Source of the DNA: Prorocentrum cordatum | Lineage: Eukaryota; Sar; Dinophyceae; Prorocentrales; Prorocentraceae | Assembly (NCBI GenBank): GCA_963575745.1 | Contig: CAUYUJ010015837.1 | Span: 219,621 to 283,620 of the forward strand | Length of the DNA: 64,000 nt | Direction of reading: 5' to 3' | In this document: piece by piece, positions 21,542-32,000 of the stretch | Layout: every line of letters begins with the position of its first letter | Position numbering within the stretch: the stretch's first letter is position 1 | Translations under genes and position numbers: made by a program | Notes under the pieces: model-generated | Told to the model about the DNA's origin: nothing | What the model saw: only the letters and a program-made list of their open reading frames with translations | Databases searched by the model: none

Positions 21542-22118
21542 GAGGAAGCGGGAGGCATTGCGGCGGAACCTAGAGAAGCGCCGGGCTGCAGATGATGCAA
21601 GCACAGAGCGCTGGTCTGGCCTGCGCATAGTAGACCGCTGCGTCAGGCAGGAGAAGTGGGACGCGTCCATGCGCGGCAAGCAGCTCCTGCCCTTCTACAA
21701 GGTGGGAGCGCCCCCGCCCGCCGGCCAGGACAGCGTGCTCATCGGCGTGCTCTGCGCGAGGCCCGGCGCCCCCGGCAGGGACGCGAGGGGCGAGAGGTGC
21801 GCCGAGCTGCTGCTGACGGACCTGGCCGCCGGGGAGTCGCGGCAGGCCTCGCTGGTGCTCTACGCCGGAGCGCTGGAGCACTGGGCCACGGACGCCGGGG
21901 CGGGCTTCCGGCACGCCACCGTGGGCTCGATCCTGGCGGTGCTCAACCCCTCGCCGGCGGTGCGCGGCAGGGGCGTGCGGGTCAGCTTCGAGACGCAGGT
22001 CGTGAAGCTGGGCGCCTGCCCGTCGCTGGCCTTCTGCCCCGCGCTGGGCGCCGAGGGCCTCCCCTGCGGCCTGCCGCACAGCTCGGAGGGCGGGCAGGGC
22101 TACTGCGGGTTCCACGCG
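21542..22118 (+). CDS. Mcm10-like replication factor, OB-fold and zinc-finger exon
   Basis: Mcm10 is a DNA-binding scaffold needed for CMG helicase activation at origins, in the nucleus. The exon opens after an AG near 21541 with KREALRRNLEKRRAADD, then LRIVDRCVRQEKW, an OB-fold-like stretch (VLIGVLCARPG ... AELLLTDL ... SLVLYAGALEHW), VGSILAVLNPSPAVRG and KLGACPSLAFC. A CCCH finger of the form C-x9-C-x12-C-x2-H follows (C at FCPAL, C at LPC, C and H in YCGFH). VGSILAVLNP plus KLG-x-C-x-S-L-x-x-C and the finger match the Mcm10 core closely. The exon likely ends at GCGAGG|GTGTCG near 22118; later exons were not found, so the C-terminal part is unknown or elsewhere. Frame is intact. Confidence 0.8.
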
Positions 22119-22125
22119 AGGGTGT

Positions 22126-22568
22126 CGCCCCACGCTCGTCAGGCCTCCCGGTGCTGCTGTGATCTCGCCCGTTGAGCAGGCGAAGAACGGTTCGACACAT
22201 AACGAATCCGCGGTCGTGGCGGCTGCCCCAGGGTTGCTGGGGAGTCCACACCATGCGGTGGCAGGCCTGGGGTGTAAAGTCACCAGCCGCCTGGGACAGG
22301 CGCCCTCGATCGCGGAGCAGTTTATCTTGTACCGTCCTTCGCCCGACAACTCTTGCCAGTTGAGCGGCGTTGAGAAGACGAGAGGTGAGCGCGTGGATTT
22401 TTCGTGTGCAGGATACTCAAGCCAGGTCACGCGTACGTGCCTTCTTCTGCACGCGTTGTGCCGCGCTTGCGGCCTGCGTAGGCCGCCACGTGAGGCCGCC
22501 ATGTCCACTCGCATAGGACGTGTTTATCATCTTCGCTTCAGGTATTGCCCCACGCTCGTCAGGCCTCC
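22126..22568. repeat. pair of 24-base direct repeats 419 bases apart
   Basis: GCCCCACGCTCGTCAGGCC occurs at 22126 and 22545, with similarity continuing for about 40 bases. The first copy starts just after the probable Mcm10 exon end. They may mark a duplication or an inserted segment. From 22569 to 23040 I see nothing else except CTCTCTCCGT-type simple sequence near 22850-22910. Confidence 0.6.
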
Positions 22569-23039
22569 CGATTCTGATGTGAGCTGTCTGTTTCTGGTGC
22601 TGCCTTCTGACACATCTGTTCCGAGCCGGAACGACAAGTGTGCATCGCATCGGGAATTCCACATACCATGGTGACCCTACTCGGTCTGAGATCTTGGTAT
22701 AGCACTGCCACTTGATACAGGGTGACAGCACATCTTCCTCCGTTCCTCACCTGCATAGACTACCATCATCACAGCGGGTCCATTTTCACTCCTTCTTTTG
22801 TCTAGGTCTCGCCTCATTCGAATGCAATCCCATGGCCACCTCGAAGCTGATGCCCTCTCTCCGTCTCTCTCTGCTGATGCTCTCCCTCCGTCTCTCTCTC
22901 TCTCTCCCTCCTCATTCCATTGGTCGGTTTTTATGATTGATGTTTTTTTATCGTCCTCTCCCTGTTCATGGCTGCACCTTTCCAAACACGGGGGTGCGCT
23001 CAATGAAGACCCGTCCGTCGGAGCCTGAACACTCGCCTT

Positions 23040-23690
23040 TTGGAAGTCTTTTTGGAATTTCTTTCGGGCATTGGAGGGCGTCTCAGAGCATTGGGGGGCC
23101 CTGGGGCTCGGCTTGGCAATCTTGGGGCCACGAAGGCGAGAAGGCAAACATCATTGACCAACGCTTACTTTTCGAACGATTTTGGAAGCTCGGTAGCCTC
23201 CTCGAGCCGTCTTGTGGCCCCCTTGGCATGTTGGAAACATGGTGGAGGTCATCTTCGGCCAATCTTGGACATCCTGCGCGATCTTGGAGGCCACGCTGGG
23301 CTACCTGGGGTTATCTTGGAACCACTGGGGCAGTTCTTCACCACCCACCAGGCCACCCCTACCCAACCCGAAGGCTCCAATTGGTCCCCCAGTCCTGGTG
23401 TGGGGAGGGCGTCGGGGAACGCGACAAAAACACATGTGGACCCCCCCAACCCGAAACTTGGGTATTCGGGTTGTGTTGGGGTGGTCTGGTAGGTACAGTC
23501 GAGACGATGAAACAAGAAGCAGTTTGGGAACGAAGGGGCTCGATGTTCCCTAGGTCATCCTGTGGTTGTTCCTCTAGCCCTCCTCGTGCACGCTGGCACT
23601 TTTTGGGGTCCAAACTTCGTTCCTTATTTACCGTTCCTTTTTGCAGCGGCCCCACTGTAGTCAGTTCTACACCAGCCCGGATACCCGCCG
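23040..23690 (+). repeat. degenerate CTTGG-core element with shared 3' segment
   Basis: 23040-23330 has scattered CTTGG units. 23505-23680 matches 31985-32160 in order: GAAGGGGCTCG, TGTTCC, GTTCCTCTAGCCCTCCTCGTG, TTTTGGGGTCC, TTACCGTTCC and CCACTGTAGT. Probably remains of the same element type as copy C and its flank. Confidence 0.55.
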
Positions 23691-24289
23691 CCGTGCTTGT
23701 GCTTTTTGTTGCGCAGCGGGGCTCCCCGGAGGGCTGGGGCCTTCCACGGCGTCGCTTCTTTGACGGCCTCCTGGGGCCTGGTGAGGGGCCCCGGAGGCGG
23801 ACGATCGAGAAGAGCAGAGCTTTCCGTCGTGTAGTTTCTCTCCGCCGCGAGAGGATGTCGGGGGCTCAGTCCGACGCTCCCAAAAAGTCGGAGCGGCCTT
23901 TTGTTTGTTTGCCCTTTTCGGCCTCCTGGGGGCCCTCGCCGGACCTCGGGACCGTCAACAAAACGACTCGTGGCGTATAACCGGGCCCAGGGAAGTGGTC
24001 CAGACCTCTGGCGCCCGCGCATCGAACAATTTGGAGCTGCTGGATGTCGGGGAGGGCTGGGGACGATCTGGGACCGTCGGGGTCGTGGCTGGTGGGGGAG
24101 TCCTGGCGGCGGCGGGATGGGGCAGCACCGGGGGCCTGGGGGCGGCTGGGTGCAGGGCGTGGCGAGGGAGGCCGGCGGTGGGAGCGAGCGGGGGGGGGGG
24201 CGGGGTGGGGCGGGGTCGGCGAAGGAGAGTGGCGGTGACAGAGGGCAGCACCGAGGCCAGGAGGAGAACGAGGAGGACGAGGGCACAGA
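23691..24289. other. no recognisable gene
   Basis: GC-rich sequence with open frames on both strands but no domain, splice pattern or repeat partner that I recognise. Confidence 0.45.
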
Positions 24290-24306
24290 GTAGGAGGAGG
24301 AGTGGA

Positions 24307-24348
<42 letters not shown>

Positions 24349-24973
24349 GAGGAGGAGGAGGAGGAGGAGGAAGAGGAGGTTGGAGGACGAGGAGGATGAC
24401 GAGGAGGACGAGGGGGTGGAGGAGGAGGAGCAGGAGGAGGAGGAGGAGAAACGAGGAGGAGGAGAAGAGGAGGAGGAGGAGCGAGGAGCGAGGAGCGAGG
24501 AGGATCGAGGAGAAACGAGCAGGAGGAGGAGGCGGAGGAGGAGGAAGAGGAGGAGGAGGAGGAAGAGGCGGAGGCGGAGGCGGTGGAGGAGGAGGAGGAG
24601 GAGGAGGAAGAAACATAAAAAGAAGAAGAAGAAGAAGAGGAGGAGGAGTAGGAGGAGGAGGGGGTGGAGGAGGAGGAAGATGAGGAGGATGAGGAGGGGG
24701 ACGAGTTCGATGATGATGATGATGATGCTGATGCTGATGCTGATGCTCATGATGCTGATGCTGATGCTGATGATGCTGATGCTGATGATGATGATCTGAT
24801 GCTGATGATGGTGGTGATGCTGATGATGCTGATGATGCTGCTGATGATGATGCTGAACATGATGATGCTGATGATGATGACATTGATAATGATGATGCTG
24901 ATGATGATGATGAGCATGATGATGCTGCTAATGATGATGTTGCTGATGCTGATGCTGATGCTGATGCTGATGC

Positions 24974-25005
<32 letters not shown>

Positions 25006-25166
25006 CTGATGATGATGATGATGGTGACAATGGTGATGCTGCTGATGATCATGCTGATGATGCTGATGACGATCATGCTGATGATGCTGATGCTGATGTA
25101 TGATGACCATGATAATGATGATGTTGATTCTGATGATGGTGCTGCTGCTGATGATGATGATTATTT
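24290..25166. repeat. GGA/GAC tract followed by GATGCT tract
   Basis: (GGA)n with GAC interruptions up to about 24705, then (GATGCT/GATGAT)n to 25166. The latter is interrupted by element B at 25167 and resumes at 26498. Confidence 0.9.
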
Positions 25167-26497
25167 AATCGCTTTGCTCATTCCGCTGGCCCGTATTGGT
25201 GCACGACTGTCGAGGGCCCGTGTGATCGTTGTCAATGGGGTGCTGCTGGGTCGTTTTTTGTTTATGGATGGCTGGCTTTGGGGTGATTTCGCAGGCGGGA
25301 ACCATTCTTTGCCCGCCTGAACCTTCTGTTTCGGAAGGTGGCGGCTCGTGAATACGATCGCAGGGAACAAGACAACATTCTGCAGTTTCCTTTTTGCATT
25401 CTTCGGGCCCCTTGTCGCTGATTGGGGCCTCTTGGGAGCTTCTTGGGGCGTCCAGGAGGCCTCTTGGAGCGGAAGGCTCGGATTTTCGGTTCGTGGTCTC
25501 CATCTTGGGCCTCTCTTGGGGCCCTCTTGGGGTCCTTTTGGACCGTCTTGGGCGCCTCTTGGGCTGTCGTGGGGCCCTCTTGGGCGGTCTTGGGCCTCTC
25601 TTGAGGCCTTTTGGGCCGTCTTGGAGTGGTCTTGGATGCTTCTTGGGCCGTCTTGGAGCGTCGGAAAGGCGAAAAGGCGAGGAAGCCAAAAACCTTGAAA
25701 ACCCAATGGAAATCAATGGTTTTGGCGCTCTGAGGCTTCGTGGACGTTCAAAGGGATCTCATTTGATGCCTCTCGAGGGCTTCTTGGAGACTCTCGGGAG
25801 TCGTTGTCGAGCCTCTTGGGGTCTCTTTCGGGCCCCTTGTCGCCTTTTGGGGCCTCTTGGAGCCTCCAGGAGGCCTATTGGGGCGGAAGGCTCGGATTCT
25901 CGAATCGTTGTCTCCATGCTGGGCCCCTCTTGGGGCCCTCTTGGGGTCCTTTTGGACCGTCTTGGGCGCTTCTTGGGCTGTCGTGGGGCCCTCTTGGGCG
26001 GTCTTGGGCCTCTCTTGGAGGCCTCTTGGGCCGTCTTGGGGTGGTCTTGGATGCTTCTTGGGCCGTCTTGGAGCGTCGGAAAGGCGAAAAGGCGAGGAAG
26101 CCAAAAACCTTGAGAAACCCAATGGAAATACATGATTTTGGCCTCTTGGGGCTCTCTTCGAAAGGGTCGGGGCTCTCTTGGAACGTCTTGGAAGCTTCTT
26201 GGGCCGTCTTGAGGCCGTGTTGGGCGTCTTGGGCCGATCGTTCGGTGATTCGGAACCCTCTTGGACCGTCTTGGAAGCCTGTTGGGGCCCTCTTGGCGCG
26301 CTCCGGGGAACGTGGAAGGCCGCACCCAGGAGGAAAGCCATCTCTGATCTGAGTTTGCCGGGAGTGTCCCGGGACCTTGCCGGGGTACTTTCCGGCCGGA
26401 GACCCCCAGGGGCCGCTCCGCGCGCGCGAAGTGTAGAGTTATTGTTAACCAGTTACTGGAGATCTTAGCACGCCTCTGGCCCGTTGGGCCGGCGAAT
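25167..26497 (+). mobile_element. CTTGG-core element, subfamily 1, copy B, inside a GAT microsatellite
   Basis: Begins TAATCGCTTTGCTCATTCCG and ends GGCCCGTTGGGCCGGCGAAT followed by TA, so the ends are inverted (TAATCGC / GCGAATTA-like). Two tandem core blocks are present, each with the spacer GGAAAGGCGAAAAGGCGAGG (25654 and 26076). GATGATGAT lies directly outside both ends, showing insertion into, or target duplication of, the microsatellite. Confidence 0.8.
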
Positions 26498-27510
26498 TAT
26501 GATGATGATGCATATGAAAATGACGATGATGGTGATGATGATGACGATAGTGCTGTTGCTGATGATGATGATGGTGATGATGATTCTGAAGCTGATTCTG
26601 ATGATGATGATGTTGATGCTGCTGATGATGCATAATTATGAATATGACCATGACAATGAACATGAATAGGATGATGCTGCTGATGATGCTGCTGATGATG
26701 ACTATGATGATGCTGATGATGACGGTGATGATGATGCTGATGATGATGATGCTGATGCTGATGCTGATACAGATGCTGATGATGATGAGGAGGAGGAGAA
26801 GGAGCAGGAGGAAGAGGAGGAGGGGGAGGAATAATAATAAGACGAAGCATACTACTAATAATAATGATGATAATAATAATCATTATAAGAATATTAAAAC
26901 TAATAATAATACTATTAATAAGAATAATAAGAAGAATAACCGGAAACAAATAATAATATTAGTAATAATAGGCCGAAGACGAATAATAAGAATACTCCTA
27001 ATGATACTAAGAAGAAGCAACGTAACAATACGATCAATAACATATTAATAATAATACTACGAATAAGAAACACAATCATAATATAACTAATAAGACTAAT
27101 GATACTAATAAGCATAATATCACGAATAATAAGAATACTACTAATAATAAGAATAATCAGAATGATACTAATAATGTAATAAGAATAATAATACGACAAA
27201 TACTAATCATAGTAATAGTAGTGAGAAGAATACTAATATTGAGAATAATAATAATCCTAATAATACTACGAAGACTGATAATAAGAATAAGAATAAGACA
27301 TACTATTAATACGAATAATAATAATACTAATGATATGAAGAATAGGAATAATAATACTACTGAAAATAAGAAGAAGACTACTACTACTACTAATAATAAT
27401 AATAATACTAATAATAATATACATAAGAATAATAATGCTAAGAATAATAAGAAGAATAATAAGACGAATAATAATAATAAGAAGAAGAGGAGGAGGAGGA
27501 GGAGGAGGGC
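26498..27510. repeat. GATGAT tract followed by AT-rich AATAAT tract
   Basis: (GATGAT/GATGCT)n to about 26790, a short GGA stretch, then roughly 650 bases of AATAAT/ACTAAT/AAGAAT units, the only strongly AT-rich part of the window. Confidence 0.9.
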
Positions 27511-27554
27511 CCTGTTCAGCGGCCACCGCGGGTGTGGCCTCCCGCCAGGGAGGT

Positions 27555-27755
27555 CGGGCACGTGTCGGCGAAGCCAATCTCAGAGGAGGAACAAGTACCC
27601 ATACCGCTACACTTCCCTCGTTTTCCCCGCTTTGGGCCTCCTGGGAAGCCCTCGTCGCCACCGCTGGATTCGCCTCGAAATCCTGGTCAGAACGCACCCC
27701 GGGAAAGGTCCAGGTTTCTGGTTTCCCAAAAGGCGGGCACATGTCGGCGGAGGAA
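27555..27755 (+). repeat. introner-A-like sequence between direct repeats
   Basis: GGGCACGTGTCGGCGAAGCC (27556) and GGGCACATGTCGGCGGAGG (about 27735) bracket a family A interior: TACCCATACCGCTAC, GGGCCTCCTGGGAAGCC, CCACCGCTGGATTCGCC and GGTCAGAACGCACCCCGG. This arrangement resembles an element with its target duplication. Confidence 0.55.
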
Positions 27756-28070
27756 GTCGTCGGAAGCGGCATGCAGTCTCTCCGATTCAACACAGCAGCC
27801 CCTCCAGTGCACGCGCAGTCTTGGGAGTCATGTGGTTGGAGTGCCACCTGGCAGATCAGTGGATGAACCAGCCTCACGGCGCACTGCTGCTGCGTCGCCT
27901 TCAGATTTGCAGCGACCTCTAGAAAATCACTCGATACTTGACTGGCGAAGCTTCCTTGTGGCATTTTGTCCGCACAGCGAAGCTGTCAACATAGCGCAGC
28001 GTCGTCCGATAGTATTCTATCCCTAGGTCCAGTCTTACCAGTGTCTGGCGCACCTCCTGGTGTATGGCAT
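27750..28070 (-). pseudogene. unrecognised coding-like fragment
   Basis: On the minus strand a frame ending near 27920 reads RQTLVRLDLGIEYYRTTLRY and onward DSFAVRTKCHKEASPVK; another frame continues with QVSSDFLEVAANLKATQQQC. The composition is protein-like and unlike the repeats around it. It could be a retroelement remnant or an exon of an unseen gene. I do not assign a family. Confidence 0.3.
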
Positions 28071-28816
28071 CTTGCCTTCTTGTTGTGAAATATCATCGCG
28101 GCTCAGGCCCCGCAGGCTCAGGGGTGCCTTGCCCTGTGCGCGCGCGTGCGCGCCGCGCCCCCTGGAGCACCCTCTTCGGTCGCACGGCCGCGCCGCCCCC
28201 ATCGACGGGGCCCCTCGCTGACCCACTGGGGGCGCCGGGGGCCATGAGGAGGCTCCAGGTGAGCGACGAAGGAAAAGGGGTTCGACTGCGCCGACAATGG
28301 CGCGTGAGCTGCCCGCGTAGGGTCGCGCGTAAGCGACCTCGTCTCCAGTGTGGCGTGCCGCGCTGGCAGCCCGCCTCAGCCGCGGCGTAAGGTCGGTGTG
28401 CCGTCTCGCGTAAGACCACCGTTCGAGTGGGGGACCGACTCACAGAACTGATTTACCCCAGAATTGTTTTTTCGCCGAATTTAGGAACTTTGCGCAGAAT
28501 GTTCGGTAGATCTGCGGAGTATTCGACGTATCTCTTGTAGAATCGGCACGAATTCTTAATTAGGGGTAAATCGATTCTGTAGTCGATCCCATACTCGAGA
28601 TGTCTTGTCGTCGCCCAGTTTAAGAGTGACCTCTCGCCGGAGTGATCTTTGGTGCGGGCCCAATGGGGTCCCGTGACCGCCGATCGCGATGCGGTAGTAA
28701 TGCCTTGTGCGCTTGTGCTTGCCCTTCCCCCCGCGGCCACCCAAGAGCCACGCACCAAAGGTCACTCTTGCCCAGGGTCGCCCTTGCGTGTCGTCGCCCA
28801 GGTGGATGCGGCATGG
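28071..28816. other. upstream flank of the large gene; no gene recognised
   Basis: Contains GACTGCGCCGACAATGGCGC, which resembles intron sequence near 33310 (GACACTGGCGCGCAAGC), so related element remnants may be present. No promoter motif can be named; dinoflagellates generally lack TATA-driven promoters. Confidence 0.4.
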
Positions 28817-29026
28817 ATGCCGGTGTCCGCCGACGACACCCTCGACACTGCCGAGCCCCTCTCCCCCTCGGGGGCCGGGCGGCGGCGCCGGCGCCTCGTC
28901 GCCGCGCGCCTGGCGCTGTGTGCCGCGGCGGCCGCCGCCTGCGCGGCGGCGGCCCTGCGGGCGAGCGGGCCGAGCGAGGCCACCGTGGCGGACCTGAGGG
29001 GCAGCGTGGGCTTCGCGGTCCCCGAG
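28817..29026 (+). CDS. large gene exon 1: N-terminal membrane anchor
   Basis: ATG 28817 opens MPVSADDTLDTAEPLSPSGA, then GRRRRRLVAARLALC and an Ala-rich hydrophobic stretch, a signal-anchor pattern. The frame is open upstream to about 28649, so the start is the first Met of the plausible protein. It ends CCCGAG, donor GCTCAG, phase 0. GAGGC is repeated at the acceptor near 32361. Confidence 0.65.
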
Positions 29027-32000
29027 GCTCAGAGGTTGAAAGAGAGAGAAAGAGAGAGAGAGAGAGAAGCTGAGTGCAAAAATGCACACGTGCACGACAA
29101 ACAGCCGCAGAGGGCATCGCAAGACCGCGTGACGACCGCGCGCCAGGCTGCGGTGGACTGCACTGAATCTTTCCAAAGATGCGCACTCATCCCCCGCTCC
29201 CTTGACAGCGCGCGCTCAGAGTTTAGACGGTGAGCGTTTATTTTTTGTCCTCCCCTGGGTAACGTTCGTTGCCCTGGCCCCCCCCCCCTCCCCCCAGGGT
29301 GACGCTAGCGATCGTACCGGGTGGTGGTGGTCTGGACCCACCCCCGCTACATGCTGTGGTGCACACAGGCGATTGATGCGCGGGTGGCGCGGGCGCACCC
29401 CGGCGGGTGCACGCCGCTGCCGCCGTTACCGCCCCCCGCCCGCCCGACCCCTCCCCCGGTAACGACCGCTACCCGGGGAAGAAAAACAGAAGAAGGTCAC
29501 AATACACATCAGGCCGACTCGGGTGTTCTTCGCTGTCGCCCTCCTTCTGCTGGATTCGCCTTGGGATTTCGGTCAGAGCGCGCCTTGGGAGAGATCAAGG
29601 GAGTGGTGGTGCAGTGGTGCAGTCAAGACGCTGCAGGAAGGGCAGCTCTTTATGCTCAGCGTTGGCCCTGGTCTTCCGGCCGTTCCTTAGATCTGGGTCG
29701 GGGGACACGTCCTTGGGCTTTTCGTTCCTCATGGAGCCCGCAGAGCGGGAGTCGCGGCGGGCCCCGCAGGGGGAAAGTTGCACGCAGATTCTGCAACCAG
29801 TGGGTGTTAGAGATGCTGCCTCGACGAAGGTCGTTGCCAATCGTTGCAACAATTCTCGGGCTTTGGGGTGTCCATGGGGGACGAAGTGCGTGAGGGGTGC
29901 CCCGAATTTCAGCTCCCGGGACCCGTCTGAGGGGTCAGTTGAGAGCGTGAGGGGTGTGCCGACTTGAGCCCTTAATGGCCCTTGGAGCGCAGACCACTCG
30001 CTGTCGAGGATGTCCCGAGCGAAACGCCGATGACTCGTTTAGATTCAGAGTCCCCTCCGAAACCGATTCGTCGGATGTTCCGAGCGAAAACGGCCATTTG
30101 AGGCTGTCGGAGCACGTCTCACTCGTGGTTTCATGCGCACCAGGAACCTGAGAGCGCATATCATATGTTTTGTCACGTGTCAGAATGAGAATGGAGGTGC
30201 GGCTACCTTACGGCTGTCCTCTTCGGTCCTCTTCGGCCGGCGTAGTGCGCAAAGCTCCTGTTAGCATGCCTTTATTCATGCTTCTCCCTCTCCTCCATCA
30301 CATCCGACGAAGGCATCTATACACCACCACCGTGCCAGGCCAGGGCCATCCTGGGACCCAGGATGGTGTACAGACCCTCCTGGCCTCGGCCGGGACGGCG
30401 TACCCACCGTGCCAGGGCCAGGATGGCCCTGGCCTGGCACGGTGGTGGTGTATAGATTCCTTCTGCGTATCACATCTCCATCTCATATACTTGAGCCCTA
30501 ACACGGTGAGGGGCCGCAGGGGGGTCGCGGAATGTAATCGCTTCGCTCATCCTGCCCGCCCAGAGGTTTTTCTCGTCGCGGGCGCTTGCCCGCGGTCTCG
30601 TCGCCTCTGCGGCTCTGCTGAGCTGTGATGGTTATATGTTGAGGCGCCGTGTGACATGTGGGGAGTCGTGGGGATCCTGTTCGGGGTCCAGTTCCTCCTC
30701 CTCCTCCTGCTCCTGCTCCTCCTCCTCCTCCTTCTCCTCCCCCTCCTCCTCCTCCTGCTCCTCCTCCTCCTCCTCCTGCTTCTCCTCTTCCTCTTCCTCC
30801 TCCTCATCCTCCTCCTCCTCCTGTGGCTTGTTGGACCTGATTCGTTGCCATCGCGTGCTACGGAGGGGCTGATTTTTGCAGCTTCCTGGGAACTATCCTC
30901 GTCCCTTCCAGGATCGCTCTTCGGGCCTCCCTTGGGGTCAGATGGGGCGATCTTGGGAGCTGCCCGCATTCGGACTTGCGGGCGCCCGGGGAGGGTAACA
31001 GGGTGAGGGGAAGGGAGAGCTGCACATTTCAGAGATCCTGGCACCTTTTGGAAGCGGAGGTCGGCGGAATCCCTTGGGGTCATATTGGGCGATCTTTGGA
31101 GCTGCCCGCATTCGGACTTGCGGGCGCCCATGGAGGGTAACAGGGTGAGGGGAAGGGAGAGAGAGAGAGAGAGAGCTGCACATTTCAGAGATCCTGGCAC
31201 CTTGCGGTAACTGATGTCGGCGGACTACGCATGCGAACGTAGAGTTCAAGAGCATCCCCTCCGCTTGGGAGCCTCTTGGGGGCCCTCTTGGGGCCTCCTG
31301 GGGCCTTCTTGGATATTTTGTTGGGGGGTCTTGGGGCCCCTGAGACCTCTTGCGGGACTTCTGGCAATCTTGGAGGCCACGTTTCGGGGAAGGATTTGGA
31401 GCCTCAATTCGGGTTCCCCCTCCCAGGCCCCTCGTTGGGGCCTCTGGAGCCATCCCGGGGGCCTCATGGGCGCCCTCTTGGCCCCCTCTTGGGCCCTCTT
31501 GGGAGCATCTTGGGCAATCTTTGGGCGGCATTGGGTACCTCTTTGTCCGTCTTGGAGCGTCGAACGGCCAAAAAGGCGAGAACGCTGAAATCTTGCAAAC
31601 ATTTCCGGAAAACAAGCGATTTTTGCCTCTTGGGGTCACCGTGGAGCTCACTGGGAGCGCTTTTCAGGACAGTGAAGAAACCACCTTGGGCGGATTGCAG
31701 CGCTCTTAGACCGTGTCGGACCCTCCTGGGCTCTCCTGTAGGTCCAGTGGAGCGCTCGTGGGGCGCTCTTGGGGGTCGTGAAGGCCATGCCCAGACCCCA
31801 GACCGAAACTCGTCTCTGACCTGCTTCAGGCTCGCTAAGTCCAGGGTACCTCTCTTCCAGGGACCCCCATGGGCCATCCCATGCGCGCGATGTAGTAATA
31901 TAGAATGGTTCGGAACCTCGTACCGCAAATCTTGGGGCGCCTTTGGCCCGTCGGGCCGGCGAAGTTTGCGTCTGTAATACAGCCAAGACGCTGAAATAGG

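Noticed and set aside
23624-25030. 468-residue minus-strand frame
   Set aside because: Mostly GGA and GATGCT microsatellite translated as Ser/Pro/Leu/His runs.
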